A model generated the notes under the pieces. That model ran no database searches. It was not told where the DNA came from and was given only the letters and a program-made list of their open reading frames with translations. Shown one piece after another: positions 17,725-26,183 of a DNA stretch of 64,000 nucleotides; within the stretch, counting starts at the first letter, position 1, and each line of letters starts with the position of its first letter. The translations under genes were made by a program, and so were the position numbers. The stretch comes from Pedobacter alluvionis (GTDB taxonomy: Bacteria > Bacteroidota > Bacteroidia > Sphingobacteriales > Sphingobacteriaceae), in the NCBI RefSeq assembly GCF_003664035.1, contig NZ_RCCK01000014.1, forward strand, positions 268,221 to 332,220, in the 5' to 3' direction.

Positions 17725-18183
17725 TTATTTTTTAGCAAGCACCTCTCCCACTAAATGAACTGTGGTTACTGTTGGGTTTGCATTTGAAGTGATGGTTACT
17801 ACCTTATCTTGCATGCCCATTTTGCCTTCGCTATTAAAAACCACACTAATTACACCTTCTTTACCTGGTAAAATAGGTTCGCCTGGTACCTGCGGAACAG
17901 TACAGCCACAAGTTGCCGTTGCATTTGAAACGATGAGTGGGCTTTTACCTGTATTTTTAAATTTGAAATCGTGCTTAACTTTTTCACCTTGTGTTATTTT
18001 ACTGAAATCAAAAATATCGCGTTCGAAAACAATAACAGGTGCATCAGCCGGAGCAACTTTGGCTGTTTTTGAGGTATCATTGCCAACTGAAACAGCTGAA
18101 GCAGTTTCGCTGGTTTGATTATTTGCATTACGACATGCTACAAAAGAAAGTGCAGCAATAGCCAGAATAAATGTTCTTTTCAT
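17725..18183 (-). CDS. DUF1573 lipoprotein
   Basis: A 152-residue probable lipoprotein: the signal ends LSFVACRN, with Cys in lipobox position. The mature part is an immunoglobulin-like DUF1573 domain, recognised by DFSKITQGEKVKHDFKFKN, SNATATCGCTVPQ and VVTITSNANP. The role of this family is not established; it is common in the Bacteroidetes envelope. It lies 2 bp after nusB, so co-expression with nusB and yajC is nearly certain. Confidence 0.85.
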   Translation of the reverse strand: MKRTFILAIAALSFVACRNANNQTSETASAVSVGNDTSKTAKVAPADAPVIVFERDIFDFSKITQGEKVKHDFKFKNTGKSPLIVSNATATCGCTVPQVPGEPILPGKEGVISVVFNSEGKMGMQDKVVTITSNANPTVTTVHLVGEVLAKK

Positions 18184-18185
18184 TT

Positions 18186-19136
18186 TTAATCTTCGATTAA
18201 TCCGCGGCCAATCTTTTTAATGGTGTTATTTTTCTTAAGATCACCTAAAATTTTGTCTAAAATACCGTTAATAAATGAATTACTCTTCGGTGTACTGTAA
18301 TCTTTTGATAACTCTAAATATTCGTTAATGGTTACTTTAACCGGAATAGATGGGAAATTTAGCAGTTCGCAAATGGCCATTTTCATCAAAATTGTATCCA
18401 TTAATGCAATACGTTCTGATTCCCAGTTTTTTGTTCTATCAGCAATCATTTCCTGATATTTTGCATCGTTCTGCAAAGTATGTACAAAAAGATCCTGAAC
18501 AAATTTGCTGTCTTCAACCCAGTCGGCACTAATTTCGGTCAATTTATTTTTGAAAGGATCATCGGATGTAAAGTTTTTCAGGGTTTTAGCAACCATACCT
18601 TTCATCACTTCGTGATCTACCTGCCAGTTGATAAATTTCTCTTCGAAAACCTGAATAATAGCCTGGTTTTTTAAGATGATTTTGCGGAAAATATATTTAA
18701 TAATATCTTTTGATGACTCTAAACTTTCGTTCGGATCGGCAAGATAATCGGCATATTCTTTTGATGCTTTTAAAGAATTGTAAACGGTTTTACGGATTTC
18801 AGGATCGAAACCCCAGTCTACCTTGTATTTTTTAACTGCAGACACATACTCTGGGTTCTGTTGCATTAAAACGCTAAACTTATTGTGTAGCAATTTCATG
18901 TTGGGATTAATATCCTCTGCTGTTTTAATAAACTTATTTGCGCGCTCTGCGGCGTCGTTAGCAGTAAATTCGGTAACTTCTACCATTAAAGATAACATCC
19001 AGATGTACATTTCGTACACGCTATCGATGCTTTGCATTAAAGTTTTTAAATCACCTTTAATGTCTTTTTTGTCTGCCATGTGCCAAGCAAAAATATTTTG
19101 CAAAGCTTTGATTCTTAAGTGCCTTCTGTTTAACAT
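18186..19136 (-). CDS. nusB: Transcription antitermination factor NusB
   Basis: RNA-binding factor of the rRNA antitermination complex. At 316 residues it is about twice the E. coli length, as is usual in Bacteroidetes: an N-terminal helical extension starts MLNRRHLRIKALQNIF, and the canonical NusB core occupies the C-terminal part with LMDTILMKMAICELL, VTINEYLELSKDYSTPKS and FINGILDKI. It follows the dehydrogenase gene by 49 bp on the same strand and heads nusB-DUF1573-yajC. Confidence 0.9.
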   Translation of the reverse strand: MLNRRHLRIKALQNIFAWHMADKKDIKGDLKTLMQSIDSVYEMYIWMLSLMVEVTEFTANDAAERANKFIKTAEDINPNMKLLHNKFSVLMQQNPEYVSAVKKYKVDWGFDPEIRKTVYNSLKASKEYADYLADPNESLESSKDIIKYIFRKIILKNQAIIQVFEEKFINWQVDHEVMKGMVAKTLKNFTSDDPFKNKLTEISADWVEDSKFVQDLFVHTLQNDAKYQEMIADRTKNWESERIALMDTILMKMAICELLNFPSIPVKVTINEYLELSKDYSTPKSNSFINGILDKILGDLKKNNTIKKIGRGLIED

Positions 19137-19185
19137 GAATGTAAGAACGAGTGCGGTTTTTTAAAACCTGTTTTAATAATTATGA

Positions 19186-20274
19186 TTAATATGACGATTT
19201 AATTTTTTTAACATCTGCAATCCGTTTCTCGGCAATGCGGTTTGCAGCAATATTTGTTGATATGTTTTCGGTTTTACTTAATTTAATTACACTGCGTGTA
19301 GCATCGTAAATATTCTCTGTAAGCTGTACAGTACGTTTTTTACCAAAACCAGTTAACTCCGAATAGCAGGAAATTAATCCGCCTGCATTAATCAGGTAAT
19401 CAGGTGCGAATAAAATTCCTTTCTTCAAAAGCAATTCGCTATCTAAAACCTCATCTTTTAACTGGTTGTTTGCTGAACCTGCAATAATTGCAAATTTCAT
19501 TTTTTCGATGGTTTTGTTATTAACGGTAGCACCCATTGCACATGGGGCATAAACATCGGCATCAGTGGTGAAAATTTTATCGGCCTCTATCGGTTTCGCT
19601 TTATATTTACGGGCAACATAAGTTAATTGTTCCTGGTTAATATCGCTGATCAAAACTTCGGCATTTTCTTTTCTTAAAAGGGCAACCAGGTGTTCACCAA
19701 CATTTCCGATGCCTTGTACTACAATGGTTCTCCCGGCAAGCATATCTGTACCAAATACCTCTTTAACACTGGCTTTAATGCCTAAATAAACACCTTGAGC
19801 AGTAAAAGGAGCCGGGTTCCCTGCTCCACCGATTGACTCGGGAACACCAGTAACATAATTGGTTTCCATACGGATATATTCCATATCGCGTGTATTGGTC
19901 CCCATTTCTTCTGCAGTAATAAATTCGCCATTTAGGTTTTTAATAAACCTGCCATAGCTACGCATTAAAGTTTCTGTTTTGTCTTTTCTGGAATCGCCAA
20001 TAATTACGCCTTTTCCACCGCCCAGGTTTAACCCTGTTATCGCTGCCTTGTAAGTCATTCCGCGTGATAATCGCAGCGCATCTTGTAATGCTTCGCCTTC
20101 GGTACTATAACTCCACATGCGTGTTCCGCCTAAAGCGGGACCCAACGTGGTATCGTGTATTGCAATAATTGCTTTTAAACCTGTATCTGGATCATTACAA
20201 AAAACCAATTTTTTGTGCCCATAGACACTTAACTGATCTAAAATTGATGAATCTGACGGAGAATTTGCTGGCAT
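19186..20274 (-). CDS. Leucine-type amino acid dehydrogenase (Glu/Leu/Phe/Val family)
   Basis: NAD-dependent oxidative deaminase of branched-chain or related amino acids, 362 residues. The substrate-side motif is GGGKGVIIGDSRKDK (catalytic Lys), preceded by ALGGTRMWSY, with the Rossmann motif VVQGIGNVGEHL in the second half and GSANNQLKD near it. Sequence and length fit leucine/valine dehydrogenase better than glutamate dehydrogenase (about 440 residues). A TAnnTTTG element lies 24 bp upstream. It may also supply 2-oxo acids for branched fatty acids, abundant in this phylum (inference). Confidence 0.88.
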   Translation of the reverse strand: MPANSPSDSSILDQLSVYGHKKLVFCNDPDTGLKAIIAIHDTTLGPALGGTRMWSYSTEGEALQDALRLSRGMTYKAAITGLNLGGGKGVIIGDSRKDKTETLMRSYGRFIKNLNGEFITAEEMGTNTRDMEYIRMETNYVTGVPESIGGAGNPAPFTAQGVYLGIKASVKEVFGTDMLAGRTIVVQGIGNVGEHLVALLRKENAEVLISDINQEQLTYVARKYKAKPIEADKIFTTDADVYAPCAMGATVNNKTIEKMKFAIIAGSANNQLKDEVLDSELLLKKGILFAPDYLINAGGLISCYSELTGFGKKRTVQLTENIYDATRSVIKLSKTENISTNIAANRIAEKRIADVKKIKSSY

Positions 20275-20297
20275 ATTAACGTTAGGCTAACCTGCTG

Positions 20298-20305
20298 CAA
20301 AATTA
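20298..20305 (-). promoter_or_regulatory. Putative -7 promoter element of the dehydrogenase gene
   Basis: Minus strand reads TAATTTTG, matching TAnnTTTG, 24 bp before the ATG at 20274. Confidence 0.45.
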
Positions 20306-20489
20306 AAATAAAAAACCATTATTACATGTATTTAACGAAACTATAACAAAATTAATTTGGACAGGATTAAATAAACAAGGTTATTAGTTTAAAATTAGGA
20401 AAAAATATTGGTTCGTGGAGACACGAACCAGGCCTTGGAGAGAACCTGTAAGGCTAAACCACAACACGAATAGGTAGCTATATTATTTA

Positions 20490-20750
20490 GAAAAGCAGGT
20501 TTCGGTGCTTTTAGGTTATGAAAGTCCTGCTATCGCTCCAAGTCCTCACTCATTCTTGGTTCCGGGCTTTCCGTTCTATCAGGTTTATTTAACAAAAGCC
20601 AGTTGCTTTTGGCTAATTACCAACCGCTCGATGACTTACTGCGACAAATACTGCGTTAGGGATTGTAAGGGTTCAGGACCGATCCTTCATCGGTACCGCA
20701 GCGAAGCGGAGCCCTGGAAAGCCCGCCCCCAATGGCATTAAGTTAAGCCC
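20490..20750. repeat. Dispersed intergenic repeat
   Basis: Bases 20490-20610 share ordered blocks with 1-120 (GAAAAGCAGG, AGTCCTGCT, CCAAGTCCTC, CCGGGCTTTCC, ATCAGGTTTA). The following part (to about 20750) has TTAGGGATTGTAAGGGTTC and ends TGGAAAGCCCG. It is non-coding; short ORFs crossing it are accidental. The whole gap 20275-21038 holds no gene. Confidence 0.5.
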
Positions 20751-20770
20751 TCGGCTTAGGTAAGCATAAT

Positions 20771-20839
20771 TTAACCACAGATAAAAAGGATGCACACAGA
20801 TATAAAAATCCGTGTTTATCTGTGTACATCTGTGGTTAA
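20771..20839. repeat. Inverted repeat with TTAACCACAGAT arms
   Basis: TTAACCACAGAT (20771-20782) is the exact reverse complement of ATCTGTGGTTAA (20828-20839), and partial pairing continues inward (CACACAGATATA.. with ..TATCTGTGT). Single arms of the same family occur at 3154-3183 and near 4660. Confidence 0.65.
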
Positions 20840-21038
20840 AAACCTTAAATTAATGATATTGAGCCCGCCCCTTGCGAAGCTTGGGTAACGCCCAAATAGT
20901 AAAGCCCATAATCAGCCATAAAACGTCACAGTCTTCCAAGCCTGTAAGGTCTGAAGAAGTGTCATTAATTTTTAAAGCTTAACCAATACACGACAAATAT
21001 GATGTACGAAATAACAAAATTAGCTAAGTTTGTACAAC

Positions 21039-22829
21039 ATGAAACACCTGAGCCGATTAAACAAATACTTTCTCAAATACAAATGGTGGATTATACCCGG
21101 AAGTATTTTTGTAGTGATATCTAATATTTTTGGTGTAGTGCCAGCCCAGGTGATTGGCTATGCGGTTGACCTGATTAACGAAAACATCCAAATATTTAAT
21201 CTCTTTCATGGTTTCGATCGGCAGGCCATCATTTACGACATATTTAGCAGTAACCTTTTATTTTTTGGGTTGCTGGTTATTGCACTTTATTTATTGCGCG
21301 GACTGTTTCTGTTTTTTATGCGCCAAACCATTATTTTAATGTCGAGGCATATAGAGTTTGATATGAAAAACGATATCTACCAGCACTATCAGGAGCTGAG
21401 CCTGGGTTTTTACCGCCGGAATAATACTGGTGACCTCATGAACCGGGCAACAGAAGATGTTAACCGGGTAAGGATGTACGTTGGTCCGGCGATTATGTAC
21501 ACCATTAACACCTTCGTTTTATCGGTGCTCATTATCTGGTCGATGTTTGATGTTAATTCCAAACTGGCCATTTATTGCCTGTTGCCCCTTCCTTTCCTGG
21601 TGGTGATTATCTATTATGTGAATACGCTAATTTTTAAAAAGAGCGGGAAGATCCAGGAACGTTTATCAGATCTTTCGAGCTTTGTACAAGAGCGTTTTTC
21701 TGGCATCAGGATCATTAAATCTTATGTTCGAGAAGATTATACACGAAACATGTTCGAAATCCAGAGCAATGATTATAAGAGAGACTCGATGAACCTGGTT
21801 AAAGTATCAGCTTTGTTTTACCCTACCATGCTCCTGTTGATTGGGTTGAGTACGATTTTAACCATATATATTGGTGGGATCCAGGTCATGAATGGCAGCA
21901 TTACCGCAGGGAATATTGCAGAATTTATCATTTATATTAACCAGTTAACTTTTCCGGTAACCATGCTGGGCTGGGTTACTTCTTTAATCCAGCGGGCTGC
22001 AGCTTCACAACAAAGGATAAATGAGTTTTTAGATATCCCATCAGACATTCAGTCGAAAGAAAATAAAGAAATTGAGCTAAAGGGTAATATCAAATTCGAT
22101 AACGTGAGTTTTATTTATCCGGATACAGGTATTGAGGCCTTAAAAGATGTGAGTTTTGAAATCAATAGTGGCGAATTTGTAGCCATTATCGGCAAAACAG
22201 GGTCGGGAAAATCTACATTGGCAAATCTGATTATGCGGATGTATGATGTAGAAAATGGCAGGATAGACATTGATGGAAAGAATATAAAAGCACTAAACCT
22301 CAAAGATTACCGAAGCCAGATTGGCTTTGTACCGCAAGAGGTTTTCCTCTTTTCAGACACCATAAAAAACAATATAGCCTTTGGTTTAGACCAGGTTACT
22401 AATGAAGAAGTGCATGATGCGGCTAAAAACGCTTCGGTTTATACGAACATTATTGATTTTGAAGAAAAATTCGAAACCATGTTGGGTGAACGGGGAATAA
22501 CACTTTCAGGAGGACAAAAACAACGTGTTTCTATCGCAAGAGCATTGATTAAATCGCCTAAAATTTTAGTCTTCGACGATTGTCTTTCGGCGGTTGATAC
22601 TAAAACCGAGGAAGAAATACTACAAAACCTGGGTAAAATCATGGCTGGAAAAACCAGTATTTTAATTGCCCACAGGATTTCGACCATAAAAAATGCAGAT
22701 AAAATTCTGGTGCTTGATGACGGAAAAATCATCGAACAAGGCACACACAATGAATTACTTAAGCTAAATGGGAGTTATACGGAGCTTTATAACAACCAAC
22801 TTTTGGAGGAGGAAACGCGTACGATTTAA
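21039..22829 (+). CDS. ABC exporter, fused permease and ATPase
   Basis: Half-size type IV ABC exporter of 596 residues: about six membrane helices in residues 1-320, then one ATPase domain. The ATPase has Walker A GKTGSGKSTLA, Q-loop FVPQEVFLFSD, signature LSGGQKQRVSIARAL, Walker B ILVFDDCLSAVD and H-loop LIAHRIS. The acidic residue after Walker B Asp is Asp (FDDCLS) where most exporters have Glu, which suggests low hydrolysis in a homodimer or a heterodimer partner elsewhere. Start taken at the ATG at 21039 (MKHLSRLNK) rather than the TTG at 21030. A TAAGTTTG element at 21025-21032 could make the message almost leaderless. Substrate unknown (lipid or drug). Confidence 0.9.
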   Translation: MKHLSRLNKYFLKYKWWIIPGSIFVVISNIFGVVPAQVIGYAVDLINENIQIFNLFHGFDRQAIIYDIFSSNLLFFGLLVIALYLLRGLFLFFMRQTIILMSRHIEFDMKNDIYQHYQELSLGFYRRNNTGDLMNRATEDVNRVRMYVGPAIMYTINTFVLSVLIIWSMFDVNSKLAIYCLLPLPFLVVIIYYVNTLIFKKSGKIQERLSDLSSFVQERFSGIRIIKSYVREDYTRNMFEIQSNDYKRDSMNLVKVSALFYPTMLLLIGLSTILTIYIGGIQVMNGSITAGNIAEFIIYINQLTFPVTMLGWVTSLIQRAAASQQRINEFLDIPSDIQSKENKEIELKGNIKFDNVSFIYPDTGIEALKDVSFEINSGEFVAIIGKTGSGKSTLANLIMRMYDVENGRIDIDGKNIKALNLKDYRSQIGFVPQEVFLFSDTIKNNIAFGLDQVTNEEVHDAAKNASVYTNIIDFEEKFETMLGERGITLSGGQKQRVSIARALIKSPKILVFDDCLSAVDTKTEEEILQNLGKIMAGKTSILIAHRISTIKNADKILVLDDGKIIEQGTHNELLKLNGSYTELYNNQLLEEETRTI

Positions 22830-22908
22830 ATTGTATTAAAATTGTATTTTGAACTTTAAATATTTGCTTTATATTTACCGAAACCAAAAACCAACATCAA
22901 TACCAACC

Positions 22909-23232
22909 ATGGGAGAATTCGACAACAAGGAAAGAGAAGAAGTTTTTTCAAAGAAAGTAAGAGCAGGTAAGAGAACTTATTTCTTCGACGTGAAGGCTAC
23001 TAGATCGGGTGATTATTATTTAACAGTTACCGAGAGCAAGAAAAGATTAGAAGACGGTGTGTTTGTAAAACATAAAATCTTTTTATACAAAGAAGATTTC
23101 GAAAAATTTGCAGAAGGACTAAACGAAACGGTTGATTACATCAAAACTCACCAGGATGTTGTTGAAAAACGATATGAATACTCTGAAAATGGAGAACATA
23201 GCACTAAAGCAAGCGACGATTTTACTTTTTAA
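22909..23232 (+). CDS. DUF3276 PUR-alpha-like nucleic-acid-binding protein
   Basis: A 107-residue protein of the DUF3276 family, whose structure is PUR-like and binds single-stranded nucleic acid. Features: EEVFSKKVRAGKRTYFFDVK, then GDYYLTVTESKKR and HKIFLYKEDFEKFAEGL, the beta-beta-beta-alpha pattern of one PUR repeat. Start taken at the ATG at 22909 (MGEFDN); the upstream TTG reading is unlikely. It is 79 bp after the ABC exporter gene. It ends before a strong bidirectional terminator. Confidence 0.85.
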   Translation: MGEFDNKEREEVFSKKVRAGKRTYFFDVKATRSGDYYLTVTESKKRLEDGVFVKHKIFLYKEDFEKFAEGLNETVDYIKTHQDVVEKRYEYSENGEHSTKASDDFTF

Positions 23233-23250
23233 GTAACTATAATTTCAATA

Positions 23251-23287
23251 AAAAGCCTACTGATTTTCAAAATCAGTAGGCTTTTTT
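23251..23287. terminator. Bidirectional terminator between DUF3276 and DUF5362 genes
   Basis: A 17-bp arm beginning AAAAGCCTACTGATTTT pairs with its complement around a single C. T-runs follow on both strands, serving the convergent genes on either side. Confidence 0.85.
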
Positions 23288-23308
23288 TATCTGTGTATAA
23301 TTTATTGT

Positions 23309-23773
23309 TTATTTTATACCTACACTACTTACCGCTACAGCGAGAATTAACAGAAAATAACTCACCAGTAACACAATGGTAAGTATCCCCCAAAATTTAA
23401 AAAGTGATTTTGCATTTGCAATAGCATCGTTTAAATTTTCCTGATCGCCAAACAGCACACCTTGTTTGCCCTTGGCTGAAAAACGTAACAACAATAAACT
23501 TGGGTAAAAAAATAGGAGCGCCAGCAAAAGGTAAAATATGGTAATGCCCGTTGCGCCGATACTGGCCAATGGCCCTAATTGATTGAGCATAGCCGGATTA
23601 GCTGTTATTGCTGCACCTATTCCAAATGAACTTAAGGTTAAAAATGCAGAGACAACAAAACCTACAACCGATAAAAACCTTGCCCATTTACTCATATCGT
23701 AAAAATAGCTCCGCATTTCTTCGGTAACAACCAATTTTACTTCCTGAGGCACTTCATTTTCAAAATCTTCCAT
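23309..23773 (-). CDS. DUF5362-type small membrane protein
   Basis: A 154-residue protein with about four membrane helices after a charged N-terminus. Its pattern (YFYDMSKWARFLSVVGFV, later LFKFWGILTIVLLVSYF) fits the DUF5362 family of Bacteroidetes; function is unknown. It is convergent with DUF3276 and shares its terminator. It is divergent from ychF, with the 7-bp microsatellite in the gap between. Confidence 0.65.
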   Translation of the reverse strand: MEDFENEVPQEVKLVVTEEMRSYFYDMSKWARFLSVVGFVVSAFLTLSSFGIGAAITANPAMLNQLGPLASIGATGITIFYLLLALLFFYPSLLLLRFSAKGKQGVLFGDQENLNDAIANAKSLFKFWGILTIVLLVSYFLLILAVAVSSVGIK

Positions 23774-23856
23774 TATCTCTGTCTATTTTGGGCTAAACTT
23801 AGATAAAATATAGATTTGATACAATAGCAAGGGTTTAAATAAAGGTTTTAAAAGCT

Positions 23857-23864
23857 TATCTTTG
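23857..23864 (+). promoter_or_regulatory. Putative -7 promoter element of ychF
   Basis: TATCTTTG matches TAnnTTTG. Transcription would start near 23871, just before the 7-bp repeat array, placing the array in a ~210-nt leader of ychF. Confidence 0.45.
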
Positions 23865-23873
23865 CGCGGAAAT

Positions 23874-23957
23874 TGAGATGTGAGATGTGAGATGTGAGAT
23901 GTGAGATGTGAGATGTGAGATGTGAGATGTGAGATGTGAGATGTGAGATGTGAGATG
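23874..23957. repeat. 7-bp tandem microsatellite, 12 perfect copies
   Basis: TGAGATG is repeated head to tail 12 times without a mismatch (84 bp), then breaks down to TGATGG. A unit length of 7 is not a multiple of 3, so an accidental minus-strand ORF across it is not a gene. Perfect arrays of this sort are prone to slippage and length change. Confidence 0.95.
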
Positions 23958-24080
23958 TGATGGCTTGATGGATGACAGCTAAAAGCCACCAAACTAATGC
24001 TCAAGAATGAATGCACGGCTATTGACCATAAGACTATGAACCAATAGCCATAAACTTAAGAACTAAAGACAATAATATAA

Positions 24081-25181
24081 ATGGCATTACAATGTGGTAT
24101 AGTTGGTTTACCAAATGTTGGAAAATCGACTCTTTTTAACTGTTTATCAAATGCAAAAGCGCAGGCAGCAAACTTTCCCTTTTGTACTATTGAGCCCAAT
24201 GTTGGCGTAATTACAGTACCTGATGACAGATTAACCAAGCTGGCCGAGTTGGTTAAACCAAACAAAGTGCAACCGAATACAATCGAGATTGTAGATATTG
24301 CAGGTTTGGTAAAAGGTGCATCGAAAGGTGAAGGCCTGGGAAACCAGTTTTTAGGAAATATCCGTGCTACCAATGCAATTATTCACGTTTTACGTTGTTT
24401 TGATGACGGAAATGTAATTCATGTGGATGGTTCTGTTGATCCGATCCGCGATCGTGAAATTATTGATACTGAGCTGCAGCTTAAAGACTTGGATACCGTT
24501 GATAAACGTATTCAAAAAGTTGAAAAAATGGCTAAAACAGGAGGCGATAAAGATGCGAAACGTACTTATGAAATTTTAACAGTGGTTAAATCTCATTTAG
24601 AAGCAGGTAAATCTATCCGTACTGCGGCATTGGCTCAAGATGATTTCGATTTTATTGAAGATTTAGGTCTGCTTACGCAAAAACCGGTCATGTATGTTTG
24701 TAATGTTGATGAAGCATCGGTAATTAATGGCAATAAATATGTTGATTTGGTTAAAGCAAACGTTGCTGATGAAAATGCTGAAGTTTTGGTGATCTCTGCT
24801 AAAATTGAATCGGAAATTGCTGAACTGGATAGTTACGAAGAGCGTCAGGAATTTTTAGCTGATTTAGGTTTAACTGAATCTGGCGTAAATAAATTGATCC
24901 GCGCAGCTTATAAATTATTAAATCTTTACACCTACTTTACCGCTGGTGTACAAGAGGTTCGTGCCTGGACCATTACAAAAGGCTTTACAGCACCTCAAGC
25001 TGCTGGTGTAATCCACACTGATTTCGAAAAAGGATTTATCCGTGCCGAGGTAATTAAATACAACGATTTCGTAACCTTAGGTTCTGAAAACGCCTGTAAA
25101 GATGCTGGTAAATTAGGTGTTGAAGGAAAAACCTATGTTGTGGAAGATGGAGACATCATGCACTTCAGGTTTAATGTATAA
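24081..25181 (+). CDS. ychF: Ribosome-binding GTPase/ATPase YchF (OLA1 family)
   Basis: Conserved Obg-related P-loop protein that hydrolyses ATP and binds the ribosome. The P-loop is GLPNVGKSTLFN, with switch region NFPFCTIEPNVGV, DIAGLVKGASKGEGLGN (G3), and the C-terminal TGS domain AWTITKGFTAPQAAGVIH and FVTLGSENACKDAGKLG. Length (366) is standard. Its leader holds the 7-bp repeat array, and its 3' side a hairpin terminator at 25231-25256. The gene is almost universally conserved; the unstable leader is the odd feature. Confidence 0.95.
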   Translation: MALQCGIVGLPNVGKSTLFNCLSNAKAQAANFPFCTIEPNVGVITVPDDRLTKLAELVKPNKVQPNTIEIVDIAGLVKGASKGEGLGNQFLGNIRATNAIIHVLRCFDDGNVIHVDGSVDPIRDREIIDTELQLKDLDTVDKRIQKVEKMAKTGGDKDAKRTYEILTVVKSHLEAGKSIRTAALAQDDFDFIEDLGLLTQKPVMYVCNVDEASVINGNKYVDLVKANVADENAEVLVISAKIESEIAELDSYEERQEFLADLGLTESGVNKLIRAAYKLLNLYTYFTAGVQEVRAWTITKGFTAPQAAGVIHTDFEKGFIRAEVIKYNDFVTLGSENACKDAGKLGVEGKTYVVEDGDIMHFRFNV

Positions 25182-25230
25182 CCTTACCCCAAATCCCTTA
25201 AAGGGCTTTTTAAAACAAAGATAGTATAGA

Positions 25231-25256
25231 GCCATTCGAAAGAGTGGCTTTTTTGT
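25231..25256 (+). terminator. Terminator of ychF
   Basis: GCCATTC-GAAA-GAGTGGC (one G-U pair, GNRA-type loop) followed by TTTTTTGTTTT. Confidence 0.8.
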
Positions 25257-25297
25257 TTTGAGATGTTTTTGTCAAGAGACACGGAATCTATTAATTA

Positions 25298-25850
25298 GAG
25301 TTGACAACTTTAATAGCACAGTTGCACAGAAAGTTGTCAACTCTTAAAGTATTATAAGTGATCTTGCCACAGAGATTCGGAAAACACGAAAGATGCTATA
25401 CTGTTAGGTGATATTAGCAGCGTTACAGGAATTAACTACAGTGCACACGGATAAACATAGATGGATTAATGTTTTATTCAGAGTTGCCAACTTTAATAGC
25501 ACAGTTGCACAGAAAGTTGTCAATTCTTCAAGTATCATAAGGATCTTTGCCACGGAGGCTCGGAAAACACGGAAGATGCTACGCTGTTAGGCGCGATTAG
25601 CAGCATTACAGGAATTGACCGCGGATGCACACGGATAAACACAGAATGGATTAATGTTTTATTCAGAGTTGCCAACTTTAATGGCAAGGCGACACAGAAA
25701 ATTATCAATTCTTCAAGTATCATAAGTGATCTTTGCCACGGAGACTCTGAAACACGGAAGATGCTACGCTCTTAGGCACAATTAGCAGCGTTACAGAAAT
25801 TAACCACAGAGGCACGCGGATAAACACAGATAATGAAGCGCTGTTTCTTT
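25298..25850. repeat. Tandem repeat, 3 x ~184 bp, non-coding
   Basis: Copies begin GAGTTG(A/C)CAACTTTAATAG at 25298, 25481 and 25666, spaced 183 and 185 bp, and share GTTGCACAGAAAGTTGTCAA, TCGGAAAACACGGAAGATGC, GATTAGCAGC and CACACGGATAAACA blocks. Each copy has an internal inverted pair GTTGACAACTTT / AAAGTTGTCAAC. Copies differ at scattered bases, so they are not recent. Short ORFs inside are interrupted between copies. The rest of the 1-kb gap holds only small repeats. Confidence 0.85.
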
Positions 25851-25928
25851 TTAGCAGTTATTTTGCCATTTAAACTTGTAAGCTTATATTTCTTAAATAG
25901 TAACAACTATAAAAATCAACAATTAAAG

Positions 25929-25954
25929 ATCCTGAAATAAATTCAGGATGACGA
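25929..25954. repeat. Short palindromic repeat CCTGAA...TTCAGG
   Basis: ATCCTGAA-ATAAA-TTCAGGAT at 25929-25949 followed by GACGA. It is a compact hairpin typical of dispersed palindromes in this genus; one copy is seen here. Confidence 0.5.
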
Positions 25955-26090
25955 ACGCTGTAGAAGGCCTTGAACAGAAAGCGGGAACAAACTTTAAAAA
26001 AGCTTCTGTAATTGCTTTTCAAATACAAAGAACTATTTTGAGATTGAAGCACGGAAGAATCATCGTTGCAACGATGATAATCTGCAAATT

Positions 26091-26175
26091 CGTCATTTCG
26101 AGCGGAGTGCAACGCAGTCGAGAAATCTAACTCAATAGATCTCTCCATTTCGCTGCGCTTCAGTCGAGATGACGA
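26091..26175. repeat. Interspersed inverted repeat, family A, copy 3
   Basis: The shortest and cleanest full copy (85 bp): left arm CGTCATTTCGAGCGGAGTGC, right arm GCGCTTCAGTCGAGATGACG, joined by a short spacer with AGATCTCTCCATTTCGCT. It lies directly after the HAD gene's 3' end. Confidence 0.85.
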
Positions 26176-26183
26176 TTTCTCTT

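Noticed and set aside
20505..20741. 78-residue ORF in the gap before the ABC exporter
   Set aside because: It lies wholly within a dispersed non-coding repeat also seen at 1-120.
23874..23957. CRISPR array
   Set aside because: The units are 7 bp with no spacers and no cas genes; the 184-bp repeats likewise have no spacer structure.
23783..24016. Minus-strand ORF with repeated HISHLTS units
   Set aside because: It is only the translation of the 7-bp microsatellite. Three units make 21 bp, so a long open frame arises by chance; there is no start context or homology.
25408..25590. 60-residue plus-strand ORF inside the 184-bp tandem repeat
   Set aside because: It spans a repeat junction and is not kept open in the other copies; amino acid make-up is not protein-like.
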